A stretch of DNA of 64,000 nt from Grosmannia clavigera kw1407. Lineage: Eukaryota; Ascomycota; Sordariomycetes; Ophiostomatales; Ophiostomataceae. The notes below the pieces were generated by a model. That model made no database searches and was not told the origin of the DNA. It was given only the letters and a program-made list of their open reading frames with translations. Of this stretch, positions 11,495-22,960 are shown piece after piece. The DNA lies in assembly GCF_000143105.1 (NCBI RefSeq), contig NW_014040819.1, forward strand, positions 205,061 to 269,060. The letters are read 5' to 3'. A program made the translations under genes and the position numbers. How positions within the stretch are numbered: the first letter of the stretch is position 1; every line of letters starts with the position of its first letter.

Positions 11495-12051
11495 GCCATT
11501 TGCCATACCACATGGTCACGTGACTGTGCACGAGCGGTCCTCGAGGCTGTGGTTTCTCATTCGCAATGGACCACAAAGGCAGGTGCGTCTGAAGGAGAAG
11601 AAGCAGACCTGGGCAAAGTTCTTTCGTGGACGATCGAGCAGCTCTGCTGAACACTGTGTTGGGCACTCTGCCGTTGTAGTGACCAGGCATGCACTTTATA
11701 TTTTCTAGCGTCATTTAGATGTTTTTGCGATATCTGTCTGCTGCACGTCGTGGTGATGAATGGGCCTCGCTCTTTCGACTTGTCCGTGAAAGGCCTTTCA
11801 AGTCGTTCAGAGATTGTGTCCAGAACGCGGCCATGTTCAAGAACAATGCAGCCAGCCTTTGTAGACAGCCGGCTGGCCACGAACAAAGCGAACAACATCT
11901 TTGTCCCAACAGACGGACGGTCTGTATAAAACAGCAGCCGCCATCGTGTCCCAAAGTGCCTGCCCTCTTCTTCTCACCATCCACAACAGCAATCACAGCT
12001 CTTTCTACTCGCCAAACACTCTCAAGCCAATTTTTCAACAGACTCATCATC
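11495..12051. other. Promoter region of the Cys/His low-complexity gene
   Basis: Between two co-directional genes. The upstream reading frame is open through this region from 11719, but a TATA element at 11935-11940 and an ATG in good context at 12052 place the true start downstream. The extra N-terminal residues read from 11719 are therefore not included in the gene call. Confidence 0.5.
11935..11940 (+). promoter_or_regulatory. TATA box
   Basis: TATAAA in the context CTGTATAAAACAGC, about 112 bp upstream of the ATG at 12052. This is a normal spacing for a fungal TATA promoter with a leader of about 80 nt, and it supports the choice of start codon. Confidence 0.55.
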
Positions 12052-13671
12052 ATGTGGGTTTACTGCGAGAAGTGCCGTCGTGCTTGTCCCCGCGAATGCA
12101 TGAACAGCCACCAGCACCAGTTTCTGTGCCACTTTCGAGGCTGTCCGCAGAACCGCCGGCGGTATGCTGTCATTCCCGTGGCTGTCCAGGTTGACGAGAA
12201 CGGGGAGCCGCCGGCCGGGTTTTATGCGCCGGGCAATTATCCGGCACCGGAGGGTATGTATTTTTCTGCAAGCCCGCCCCGAAGTCGGCCGCTGAATCGC
12301 CCAGGCCCGTTCCATCCGATGCCTGGTCCGATGCCTGGCCCAGCTGGCCCAATTCCCGACCATATGCCGAGGCCAATGCCCGGACCAATGCCGAGGCCAA
12401 TGCCTCCGAACTTCAACGGCTTCGCTAACACGGCCCCAGGTCCCAGACCAGGATCGGGCCCTCGTCCGACTCCTCACAACCACAACGGCTCTCGCAACCG
12501 TAACGGTCCTCGAAACTTCAACGGTTCCCGTGAAAACATCCCCCGTCCGCACTCGTCCTCTCGCTCGTCCGCACCGCCACCCCTACCGCGTAGCCCGATC
12601 TCGCGGGCTCGCCCAACCCCTTGGCGCCCCCCACACGGGTACGCAGAGACGATTGTGTCTCAGGAGAACGTTGCCGGTGAAAGCCGTCCCCTCTCTCCCC
12701 GTCTGTCTGATCCGTCTGATCCGTTTGATCCGTCTGGCAACCAGGGAAACCCCTGCCGCGACATTATACGGGCCCGCGACATCGTCCGGGCATCCGGGCC
12801 AGACGACGACGACGACGATGATGATGATGGCAGCGAGACCGAAGAGGAGCTCTATGTCCAGGACAAGAACGGTAAGTGGGTGCTCGAGAACGACCGCCCG
12901 CGCGAGTGTGGGCGTGCAGGCAGACATGAATGCGGACAGACATTTGAGATGCCCATCCGCGGCGGTGTTCATCACGAGGTCCCGCCGCCGGCCCCGTCGC
13001 CACCGCTCGATAATCCTTGGGAGGGGCATCGTTCTCGGGGAAATCGTCCTCGGGGAAATCGTCCTCGGGAGGATAAAAGTCCTCGGGAGGAATATCGTCC
13101 TCGGGAGAATCACCCTCGGGAAGAGTATCGCCCTCAGGAGCATCGTTCTCGGGGTTATCGTCCTCGAGAGGAGCGTCCTCGGGAGGAATACCGTTCTCGG
13201 GAACACCGACCCCGAGAGTGTGTGAGTGAGACCGAGCCGCGATGGACAGCCCGGTATCCTCCCAACAGCAGCCGCAACGCCACCGTCGATTTTGAGAGCC
13301 GCCCGGCAGCACCTCGTCCACGAGAGCGCCGTCCCAGCGAGCCCCGCGAGGAGAGTCGTCGCAGTGAAGATCGTCGTGGGCCGCATATCGAGCGACAAAG
13401 CGAAGGCCGTCGTCGGCGCAGCGTCAGCCGTCCTCCAAGTGAGTACAATCCCCCCGGCACTCCCCGTGACGATGTCGAGAGCGGCTACAGCCATGTTGAC
13501 AGCGGCTTCCGCCATGTCGACAGCGGCTTCCAGCAGCATCGCCGCTCGAGCCGTTCGGACTCCCAGCCTCCACCGCCGCCGGCGCCATCGCCTCCGCCCA
13601 CGTACACGACCCCTTGCCACCCACACAGCCACTCGTCGTATGGCCGTGGCTATGGCACGTATCGACGCTGA
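12052..13671 (+). CDS. Low-complexity protein with an N-terminal Cys/His cluster
   Basis: 539 residues from ATG 12052 with no obvious intron. The first 45 residues hold a Cys/His cluster (WVYCEKCRRACPRECMNSH, then QFLCHFRGCPQ) that could bind zinc. The rest is disordered: a Pro/Met/Gly segment (repeats like MPGPMPRP), an Asn/Gly/Arg segment, a run of 10 Asp, then about 13 copies of a five-residue RPREE-like unit, and a Ser/Arg/Pro tail. I do not recognise the family and assign no function. The reverse strand is also open over much of this stretch because of the repeat, but it lacks the structured N-terminus. The TATA box and good ATG context favour the plus strand. Confidence 0.6.
   Translation: MWVYCEKCRRACPRECMNSHQHQFLCHFRGCPQNRRRYAVIPVAVQVDENGEPPAGFYAPGNYPAPEGMYFSASPPRSRPLNRPGPFHPMPGPMPGPAGPIPDHMPRPMPGPMPRPMPPNFNGFANTAPGPRPGSGPRPTPHNHNGSRNRNGPRNFNGSRENIPRPHSSSRSSAPPPLPRSPISRARPTPWRPPHGYAETIVSQENVAGESRPLSPRLSDPSDPFDPSGNQGNPCRDIIRARDIVRASGPDDDDDDDDDGSETEEELYVQDKNGKWVLENDRPRECGRAGRHECGQTFEMPIRGGVHHEVPPPAPSPPLDNPWEGHRSRGNRPRGNRPREDKSPREEYRPRENHPREEYRPQEHRSRGYRPREERPREEYRSREHRPRECVSETEPRWTARYPPNSSRNATVDFESRPAAPRPRERRPSEPREESRRSEDRRGPHIERQSEGRRRRSVSRPPSEYNPPGTPRDDVESGYSHVDSGFRHVDSGFQQHRRSSRSDSQPPPPPAPSPPPTYTTPCHPHSHSSYGRGYGTYRR
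13030..13218 (+). repeat. 15-bp minisatellite coding for RPREE-like units
   Basis: Roughly 13 copies of a 15-bp unit close to CGTCCTCGGGAGGAA, in frame within the gene at 12052-13671. Copies differ mainly at the last codons (GAG, AAT, CAT, TAT), so the encoded unit varies as RPREE, RPRGN, RSREH and HPREE. Because the unit is a multiple of three, changes in copy number would keep the frame. Confidence 0.8.
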
Positions 13672-14433
13672 TTGCACCACTCTGGTGCACGGCACTGAGG
13701 CAACAGAAGCGGCCGCCCAGAGCCCAGACCGCCGACGAGCAGGCTTGTTGAATTGCGGTCGGACGACAAACGAACGACGGGCCGAACAGGTGAAACGACA
13801 AACAGGGTGACTCATTACGACAACAACAGGTGAGCAAAAATCGGGGATCGGCTGAGAAGAGTAGGTGAGCAACAGGAGTCGCGCAGTTATGACAGGACCC
13901 GAGCAAAACATTCGAGTCGCAACAGCTGCTTGTCCCGGGTAAATTCAAAAGCGAATGTGCAAGATGCAGGAAAACGTAGGCTGGAGCTCGGAGCACCTGG
14001 GGACTCAGAGTGCCCGACTCAAGCAGTAAAACAGCAAACAATAAACACACAAAAACACTTGAAAACTCAAACACATTGATCAGACACTTCACGTATAAGT
14101 AAATAAACGAGGCTGGCTGGACAAATCCAATGCCACATCCTCTATGAATATTATGTGTGACTGGAGATGGGGGCCAAAATAGAGCCCAAAGCCATCGGAA
14201 CAGGCGCCATTCGCCAATCCGTTTAATGGCCAAGACACGGCCAGCTATGAACGCCAGTTTTCCCTTCCAAAATGCAGGCCTGAGAACGGACAGACCGCTC
14301 AAGGGCGGGCTCCGCCTGTAGCCCATGACCCAAGAATATCCAAAATAGTGTAAGAATGTGTACAGGTAGAAGAGAAGATGAGGCGAAGGCAGAAGGGAAG
14401 ACAGAAGAGGCAGAAGAGAGAAAATGACAACAG
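13672..14433. other. Convergent intergenic region
   Basis: About 760 bp between two convergent genes, moderately AT-rich around 14030-14130, probably both 3' UTRs. No ORF of interest was seen. Confidence 0.4.
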
Positions 14434-15501
14434 CTACATGCGCCGGCTCATGACAAACATCTCGTAGTCGCCGACCTTGCCGCGCAGGCTCTCGTTCTCG
14501 CGCGCCAGCATCTCGTTGCGCCGCTCCAGATGGGCAATGTACTCGGTAGCCTTGCCCAGAATGGTGGCCTTGTTGAGCTTGTGGGCCGGGGCCAGGCCGC
14601 CAAGGTCCTCGCCAATGACTGCGCCAGAGATGCCGGAATACCGCGCCAGCTGCTGCTGATGCTGCTGCTCCTCGTCGTCATCCTCGGACCCGGCATCGGC
14701 CTGACGAGCAACCACGCGCAGAGCCGGCACGGCGTCACGCAGTGCCAGGATCTTGTCGTTGAGGTTGGTGCGGTAGCGCTTCTCAATCAGGTTGTGAGCC
14801 GTCTTCTTAGGCGGCTCGTACGTCGACACGCTCGACTGTTGTTGCTGCTGCTGCTGCTGCATCGACGAGGCCGACGACGGCGACAGCGGCGCGGCCGGGC
14901 CGCTAATAGACTTGCGCTTCAGTGACGCACTGCTGCTACTGCTGCCCGAAGAGCCCTTGCGCTGGGCGCCGGCTGACGATGACTTGCGCACCGAATAGCT
15001 GCGGCGTTCACGTGGCGACGGCATGGCGGCGTGATTGCTGCGGGTGTTGGTGAGACTGCGGCTGTGTGCGTGTGTGTGACTGCTGCTGCTGCTTCTGGGC
15101 GCGGCTGCAATGGCAAAGAGATCCTCGTCCGGGCTGCCCGAAAGCTGGATCGGGTCAATGGCCGAGGGAAAGGCAGCAAAGGTCAGCGGGCTGTCGGCAG
15201 GTTCAGGCTTGATGAAGGCCAGGTCGTCGATGTCAGGCTGCTCGAGAGCGGCCCAGGTGTTGTCAAAGCCGAGCACGGTCGTGTTGGGGTTGATGCAGCT
15301 GGTTGTGGGAGAGACAGGAGAACCAAGCGACAGCGGGGAGTCGGCACTGAAGTCGGTGTTGTAGCTGTTGTTGGCAAAGTTGGTGTATTCCTCGAGAGAA
15401 TAGCTGTAGAGAGAGTCGGGGGAGAGGCTGCTAAAGGACTCCTCCAGCGGCAGCTTGAGCGAGATGTCAAAGGGCGGGACGGTGGGGTGATCGATCTCCA
15501 T
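14434..15501 (-). CDS. SREBP-type bHLH transcription factor, no membrane segment
   Basis: Intronless, 355 residues, ATG at 15501. The bHLH domain (about 230-325) begins KKTAHNLIEKRYRTNLNDKI. The Tyr in EKRYR marks the SREBP subclass, which can bind sterol-response elements as well as E-boxes. Helix 2 reads HKLNKATILGKATEYIAHLE and runs into a short leucine zipper (ERRNEMLARENESLRGKV). The loop is unusually long and carries an acidic and Gln-rich insert (GSEDDDEEQQHQQQ). The N-terminal 200 residues are Ser/Pro-rich and acidic, like an activation domain, and a CAG-encoded poly-Gln run lies just before the bHLH. Unlike SrbA/Sre1 there is no transmembrane or Scap-binding part, so it resembles the short SrbB/Hms1-type factors. 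The orthologue assignment is inference. Confidence 0.85.
   Translation of the reverse strand: MEIDHPTVPPFDISLKLPLEESFSSLSPDSLYSYSLEEYTNFANNSYNTDFSADSPLSLGSPVSPTTSCINPNTTVLGFDNTWAALEQPDIDDLAFIKPEPADSPLTFAAFPSAIDPIQLSGSPDEDLFAIAAAPRSSSSSHTHAHSRSLTNTRSNHAAMPSPRERRSYSVRKSSSAGAQRKGSSGSSSSSASLKRKSISGPAAPLSPSSASSMQQQQQQQQSSVSTYEPPKKTAHNLIEKRYRTNLNDKILALRDAVPALRVVARQADAGSEDDDEEQQHQQQLARYSGISGAVIGEDLGGLAPAHKLNKATILGKATEYIAHLERRNEMLARENESLRGKVGDYEMFVMSRRM
14836..14861. repeat. CAG/CTG microsatellite (poly-Gln)
   Basis: Trinucleotide run in the bHLH gene, coding for about eight Gln on the minus strand immediately before the DNA-binding domain. Confidence 0.8.
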
Positions 15502-18413
15502 AATCAGATGGTGGATGGGGGTCGAAAGGAAGGATGAGGCTTGAGGGGGGGTTCAGGTTGAGATGGTGGTCAGAGAAGCTCCAGAGCTAACGTGGCGAGA
15601 ATACGGTGGCCAGGGATGTCTGGGGAGAGAGACGGGGAGGGGAGAAGAGGTTGTGTTAAAAACGGACGTCGTCGGCGGCGTTGTGGGCGATGATGGCTGA
15701 TGATGGCTGATGATACTCAGGGGCAGATGTTATTGCTTGAAGCTGATTCAGTTGGGCTCGATGATGGTGGTGAGCCTTCTCTGCGGGTGGAACGACTTGC
15801 GACCGGACCTGTCTGTATATAAGTAGCTTCCCTCCTCCGCGGTCTGAGCCCCTTGGTCCCATGGCCGGCCGGCACGGCCATCGAGATGCACCGTCGACTT
15901 TTGCCGGCTTCGTTTGTCGATGTTCGCGATGCACAACTAAACGGAAGCCCCGCCCATGGGAAAGAATGGCCCTATGTCCAGAAACCGAACCACTGCTGTC
16001 GGCCGTCTTACGACCATAGGTCGGACGAGTGTCTAGAGCGGTACAAAGCTGCAGGTATCCTATAGCAGCGGCCCACCTGTTCTGGGCCGCCTGCTGCTAC
16101 TGAAATACGCGCATACGTGTACTGCGGCGGGGCCCGGGCTTGGCCCATGGGCTGCTTTGTGGGCGGCTCGGGGCCTGGAGCCACCGACTGGGAAAGTGGG
16201 ATGGAAAGCCACATCATGGGTTCTTGCCTCTTTCTCGTGCACGGTGAGGGCATTTCCGACGCCTGCTACGAGATGATGCTGTACGAGTACGAATCTCCCG
16301 TCAATAGCCTTTGTGGCACCTTCCCGACCGCTTCCTCTCTGCTCCTTCCCTCCGCGACATTTTCCGTAGCCCTTCCTTCGTCTGCATGAAGCAGGCCCTT
16401 GCAGGTGCCAAACAGTCATACAGTAGGGGCCAACGCACATCGCATGTACGAGTACGAGAACGAGGACTATGCCATGTCCCGCGAAATCGTATCGCAGTCC
16501 GTCCTCCGTATGGATAGATATCTGATGAGATTGCCGTCACTGAAGCATGCCGAATTTCTTCCATCAATCCGGACCCCAGCCGCAGCCAATCAGAGTATGG
16601 CTGAGCCAAAATGGCCTGATCGCCTGTCGTCCTCCTCTCTTTCCCGAATGGGCCGTTTCATCGGGAGCGTCCGGCTCAGACGCGCCATATGTGTGCTGGG
16701 AAGCAGGCGCGACGGTTATACTTTCCGTTCGCAGTGGGCGAATTTCCGATATGGGCCGGATGAAACATTCACGTGCAGCAAAAATTGCTGCTCATCGAGA
16801 TCGCGAGTTATTACGTACTTTTCGCGATTTCCCGGAACCCCTTCTGCACTGTAGCACCAGCCACCATTCCCAGAACGCATACGTCGTTAATACCTCAATG
16901 AAGCCACACCTAAGCCACAAGAGGTCTCGGGCGTGGCTAAATTGCTGTGGATGGACGACAAACTGCCTCAACCCTCACTCACCCTTTCGAAGTATCACGA
17001 AACACGTCAGTTACGTCGTTGCCAACATCGTCTACCTCAAAAGCCGTTATTAGCCGTACATTTACGGAGTACCAGCACAAACTTGAAATACATGCTCGTT
17101 CTCACTCCCTCATAATCATCGCCAGAAGTCTCTCAAGCATTGTTGGCTGCATCGTCGGCATTGAGACGTCATAGCATATCTTCGTCTAGTGAAGCTGTTC
17201 AAACAAAGTGACGAGTTTGCCTACATGCCGCATCTACCACGCATAAGGTCCTCCAACCAGTGTGTCCTAAGCGCCTTCCACACCGATGAGGCTGAACAGG
17301 CCTGCAGAAATGTGCCCAATGTTAAAGCCGCGGACTTCTCTACTTCTGACAGCTCTCCTCGTCTCCGGTTGACGATCCTCTTTTGGCCTGGCTCACAAGG
17401 GCTTGCTGGCAAGCGGCAATACCAGCCACTAGCCACCAGCTAGAAATAGCATGACAGCAAGAAATGGCATTGATCAATACAAGTAGCTGCCGCGACTGGA
17501 AACTACCGCTAATAAAGGAGGTAGGGTGACAGCTTAGCAAGTGCTTCTCCTACAAGTAACTGTCCTTGTGCAGCATGAAATTCATCCCGCAATATGCCCA
17601 GTGTCATATCGTTAGGTCTCATGTTTTCTACCAGAAAGAGCGTAGGACAGAACCAGACTACGAGTACGAGTATGCGTTTGCATTCGATTCTACCCTCCTT
17701 CTGTCAAGCCCCGACAATGATAACCTCTTTTCAGGTGTGGTGATGTCGTCATCAGGACAACCCACGTTCCTTCTCCGCGTAGTTTTCCTGGCCCCTGGCA
17801 GTAATGTCGGGTGATGGACGCCATGGTTATACACAACCAGCAGCAGCTTCGGATGGGGTGGCACGCTGCACTCTCTGACCGATCGGACGCAACCCTGTCT
17901 GCATGAAGCATCACATTAGCTTGAATTACCCGCTAATAGCCGGTTCCGAGATCTGTTCTCACTAGTGTACCGTTCTAGCTTTGCTCGTTGCTCTTCTGTG
18001 GCTGGGCCGGTCAAGTAAGGGCTCGGCTTGTCTCCCAAAGTAGTCAGTACCGAGTACCTCACTTCGTCCATCCTTGTTTATGCTCCATATGCAGCCAGAT
18101 ATGGCTTAGGCTGTTCTAGGAAGATTCAGCGTCGTGCTTTTAGCTGGCCATATTAACAAGGCACACGAGGCACACATACCAGCCCAATGGGTGACAATTT
18201 CAGTCATCTTTTCATGGACGTCTCATTATGCAGGCGTCCGGTCGCCACGCAGTCGTGCGCCCTTCCGCTCCGTATCAGCTTGGAGAACAAGGGTGAAGAA
18301 GGTGGAATTTGGTAAAAGCCCAGACGACGAGACATATGCCAGTAAGAGAACCGCGATGTTACCGCCGAAGCCGTGTCCCCGGCATACATCGTCTTCTGCA
18401 TGATTCCGCCAAC

Positions 18414-18990
18414 TTAGTCGGCAATCGCTACAAGCAGCTGTTCTCGGCCAATAGCTGCAGCTGAGAGAACACCCACAGCTGTAACATCCTTGCTGTCGGT
18501 GGTGCCGTACGTCTGTAGATGAGCTGGAACCGGTACCCTTGACAACGTATCATAGTAAGCACCGAGGTTCAGGATGAGGTCTGCACGACGCCAAGGGAAA
18601 CCAGCCCCCATCTATAGGAAGATTAGTCACGGTCACGAACCCCTCATTGATAATGGCGAAATTAGGAAGTATGAGACTGGCGGTGATAAGCTTTCACTAG
18701 AGTTCAGGTTCTTCCAACAAGACTCAGAAACAAGCGGTTGATGACAATGGTTCAGGCCTAGTAGAGTCTCAGAAGAAGAAACTATCACAATTAGAAACCA
18801 GAGATAAAAAAGCGTGTAAGCAGCACTTACACGGCAGCAAGGCGAACTTTGATGTAGTATTTAATTCAACTCGTATTTTCGCTCTCTGTACGTCTTTCTG
18901 CTCCATTATTTCCTTGTCATAGCTCATTCCATAGACCGCAATTCTCGCCATCCATTTACGGTAGTCAGCAATATCTGAATCACTAGGCAT
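18414..18990 (-). pseudogene. Possible remnant of a coding gene
   Basis: Two minus-strand stretches read like protein: 18769-18990 (beginning PSDSDIADYRKWMARIAVYG, followed by a GTAAGT donor-like site) and 18414-18611 (MGAGFPWRRADLILNLGAY and on to VLSAAAIGREQLLVAIAD, stop at 18414). The 200 bp between is AT-rich with stops, though INEGFVTVTNLPIDGGWF is readable just upstream of the second stretch in another frame. No family was recognised. These may be exons of a diverged gene or chance readings. Confidence 0.2.
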
Positions 18991-20351
18991 GAGAGAATTG
19001 TAGGATTGTCAACAAAAGAACGGATAGAGCTGAAGTCCTTGTCTCGGTAACTGTGAGTGAAGTTGTGGTCCATGCTTGGCTTGAGAGTAAAATTTTGGCA
19101 ATCACTGCGCCAGGAAGTGAGAAGCCTCAACTCACTCATTTGCACTCCCTCCTCCCTTGCCACAACGCAAACAGCATCATCGGTCTTAACTCTTTAGCGT
19201 TTGTTTGTAGGCACGGCTGGTTATCTTACTGCTGGTCGATAATTCTTCTCAGCTTTTGTCGTGAGGCATCACAGCTGGGAAAAAATCTCCTGTCGTGTGA
19301 AGAAGTTGCCTCAACGGGCGCATACGATGTACTCCGTGCATCGTTAAGCCCCGGGCCCGGAAACACATTTCCGTCCAATTCCGGGTACCGAGAGCTCTGC
19401 AATGGCTAAGCGTTCCTTCTGGAAGCTCTCCTTCTAAAAGCTCGACCGGCTTGTGCAGATTAAGATCCCCCCCGGGGTGATTGCACCTCATCTCCGGGGG
19501 TAGGAAGACTTCGAATAGCATTTGCGGGGTGCAAAGAGAATGTTACATTTCTTTGGGACAGACACAGCCACGGCACTGGGTCTTCGCAGTGGATTGGTCA
19601 ATTTGCGAGGAGAGCCAGAAAAAGGGGGAGAATAGGAGAAGGGGGAATTCCACAAAGTCAGTCTAAGATCCCAGCTCGGCGCAGAAGAATTGGCCAAAGT
19701 CAAACAAGTGCAAGCGAGATCGGCTCGCTTCCGAGAACTGTCTACGAAACGGAGTCTCGTATACGACGCAATATATCTTGCATGGTGCGCCGGCAGTAAG
19801 CGAAATGATAAATGGCCGGAGTCGGTTTGTGATTGCGAAGCAGTCGCTTAATGCCATGCTGTTTGTCTTGGCCGTAAGCGTATTCTCAATGCGCTTCTTA
19901 AAGCATAGCCAAAATGGTATTACGGAGAATATTTTACAGAGCCTCTTTCAAGTAAAATGATTATAGAGAGTATCGCTGTCTGCTCTTCTTGCACCTCGTG
20001 CCGGCTCAGCCTTCGCCTTAAAATGCAACAAAACGGTGCGCCCACACTCGTTCACTGTGGGGTGTCAGCGGCTCGGCACGGCTAGGCTAAAGACGAATTG
20101 GAGTCCCGCTTAATCGCATAGGGACGTTTCACTGTCATTTTTGCACGGTCCAAGGCGTAAGCCTTGTCTGCGACAGCCCTGTGTCGCCTCTAGACGACTG
20201 CTGTCGTCGAGGTCTCCCATACTTGTGCATGGGGCGCAACGAAGAGATGCACCAATATGAACTCAGATAAGCAGTTTCTTCTGGCAGCATAAAATACTTT
20301 ACAACGTACGAGATGCAGATCGCCAGAACTTCCCTACGATGTAAAGGTCTG

Positions 20352-20378
20352 TACTCCGTAGAATACGGAGGATTCACA
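20352..20378. repeat. TACTCCGTA inverted repeat
   Basis: TACTCCGTA at 20352-20360 is followed after four bases by TACGGAG, making a short hairpin-capable inverted repeat. A further direct TACGGAGTA lies at 20462-20470. It belongs to the same motif family as the cluster at 41265-41346. Confidence 0.6.
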
Positions 20379-22960
20379 TGCGCTTCAAGCACAGCCACCG
20401 ACTGAGCTCATTGTGCCCCCACACAGTCATCCAAGTCCGGCTTTGCCCATCGACGATCTGATACGGAGTAAACATTTCAACTTCATCAGGGCAGGGCGGT
20501 CATGTGTGGCAAGAAGGGCGGCACGTGGAAGCAAGCGCAGCATACGACAGATAAGCCAGTACATAGTAATGGGCTGGCAGGTCTCTGCTAGTGGTGTCTC
20601 AGGCCTCTGGCCAAGGATGGTGGTCAACATCTGTCATGCCAGAAGTGCACAAAGGACGAGAAGAGAGGAAGAATGAGCTATATACAGGCGTTGAAGTTTC
20701 GTTCCTTGCATTGGTGTTTGGCTGCTTCACGGCTGTACTCTGTACAAAGAGTCACAATCACCTGCAGCTTGCCCCAGTGTGGTCTGGGCCTGGTTCGCGC
20801 CCAGAAGGCGGTAGCGGCAAATGCGGCTGTGATCTGCAGCGATTGGGCGACTGAGGGGAAAAGGGGCAGCTAGTTCTGGATCCGTCGAGCACACCGACTT
20901 CAATTGGGAGGGGGGAGTTGCAGCCCATTGGGTCTGCTCGTATCCATTGGCAGTCACGAAACGGGCGAAACGGGCGGAAATCAGCAAAACCAGCAGAAAC
21001 AGCAAAATCAGGTTCGTTGTTAGAACTGTTGTCTCAGAAGACACACCGACGAGCAACCGGCAGCGCCGGACGATAGCAGATAAGGGTCATGCGTCGCAAT
21101 GGATGATACGAGGTAAAGGTGGTGTGGTGTTCCAATCTGCCCATGGGATTGGGAGGGAGGGGGGTGTCCAATTGGGAGGGCTCGAGAAGAGGGATTAATA
21201 GAGAACGCGCAGGACGTCATTGCAGGGGGGAGGGAGACGCATTGGAAGACGTTGTGGGATGGAAAGGATTAAATTGGATTTCCAACCAGAACAGGGCGAT
21301 GGAATAATTGATAGCGCTCGTAATAATGGGCAGCTCTTTGTCCGGAAAAGCCGATGAGAGGCAAATGAAGGGCAAATGAAGGCCAGGGGTGATCGGAAGC
21401 GGAAAGCCGAACCTGGGCTCTGGGTCCGGCAGCGCAGGTGGAAATGGGAGTGTATTCAAGTCCGGACGCGGTGAGTGCTGGAGTTTGCATTGCCTTTGCA
21501 TCGTCTTTTCCAGCTGGCAGGCAGCATGGAGATTACAGACCGGAGTCCGACGGGAGAGTTCTCCCATGATTTATAAGTAGACCCGCCGCTATCGATAAAA
21601 AAAGAGCGGAGAGATCCAGGCTAGGCCGCAAGGAGCGGTGGCTTTCGATTTTATATTAATAGCCAAATGACAGGCTTGGAAGGTGGTCGAGTCTGGAAGC
21701 TGCTGAAAATTGTACTCAGGACCTTCTAGGAACAGGCTATGCACCTGTCAGGAACTGCTAGGAGAGCGCTGGCCGGCCTTATGAGTCACCCTGCTCATCG
21801 CGCCATCGCAGTTCGACCCAGACAGCGCATTGGGCAGGCGGGTGCTGATTGGCCAATTGGGCGGCAGCGCTGACAAGTGGCAAGCAGGGAAGGAGTGATG
21901 GAGGGACGGAGAGGGAAAAGGGAGGGCAGCCCCTCTGGTCAATTGACGTGTTCACGGAGGGTCTCTTGTTCGACGTGGCCGTCCAGAGCGACAACAGAGA
22001 CGGCCACGTTTCTGGCTGCTGCAGCACGATCTCCATTTCCCGCCTCGTTCCAGTGACTCAAATGGCCGTATGTTCTCCGTTTTGGCCCCACAGCGCGAGT
22101 TATCTTGCACTTTGCAGCCTTGTCAGTGCGCTGGTCCCGGCATCGGTGTCTTTTGCGCGCGCTCGTATGTGCTAGAGATACGAGTACGGAATTGCATGTC
22201 CATCAGGATCTTGCCGTGATATATCTTAAGATGTTGGCTCGGATGTGACAGCAGGCCGTGCGTCCGTTTTCGTGTTGTTGTGTCGTGTTGTTTGGTGATA
22301 TTCGGATATTTGGTGATGTTTAGTGTTGTTTGGAGTCCGTAGTTGTGCAGCTGTGCAGCTGTGCAGCATGTGCATGTGCAATGTGCCGTTCTTCTTCTGC
22401 TGTTGCTGCCGATGCTTACTCGCAATGCCTGTTTGCCGTTGTTCACCTCTTCGGTTGTGTTGTGATGCCTGTCCCCACCGTTTGCATTGACCGTTGCACT
22501 AGCCACTAACACCGCCTCCGTTCCAGCATTGTTGTTGGGCGGAAGGGCTGACCACGCCGGATGACCCAGTCAGACGCCGAGCTACGATATGGTGTGAGAC
22601 TAGTGCCACCTCAATTCCACACCCCCCCTTTTTCGTCTCAGAGAAGCCAATGTCGTCTGCTACAGAAGGCCACAGAAGACCACTCCCGTACGAGGCCACG
22701 CCGGACATACTGCGACATCCAGTTGCATGTCCCTCTGTTGGGCTCCTTACGCAGTAACCGTTGCCACGCGTACTTTACATCCTTACGGGATATCTTATCT
22801 TGTCTGTCTGATGTGTCTTATACTACACACGTATGGCGTCAGAAACTCCAGCCCCTCACTGGGAGGCTAAAGGCATTGGGCCAACCTGCCTGCAAACCTG
22901 GCATGAGGGGTGTGTCTCTATAACCGGCATATCTTCCGTCCTGTCTAGTCGCCGAACGCG

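Larger units (their letters stand above)
15502..22960. other. About 7.5 kb with no convincing gene
   Basis: No ORF above about 130 codons, no recognisable protein family, and no spliced model that I could build. Base composition is closer to even than in the genes, without the strong AT bias of RIP-degraded repeats. TATATAAG at 15816-15823 lies about 315 bp upstream of the bHLH start and may serve it. Scattered TACGGAGTA motifs (17063, 20352, 20462), CCAAT boxes and G-rich runs (around 19470, 20905, 21150) occur. The region lies between two regulatory-protein genes, so a long regulatory region or non-coding transcript unit is possible. Coding-like fragments on the minus strand near 18414-18990 are reported separately. 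Confidence 0.6.

Noticed and set aside
10597..11511. 304-codon minus-strand ORF opposite Lunapark
   Set aside because: Shadow of a G+C-rich exon; Lunapark hairpin and zinc ribbon are on the plus strand.
12583..13911. 442-codon minus-strand ORF over the Cys/His repeat gene
   Set aside because: Open because the 15-bp repeat lacks stops on both strands. It has no structured part; the plus strand has the TATA box and the Cys/His head.
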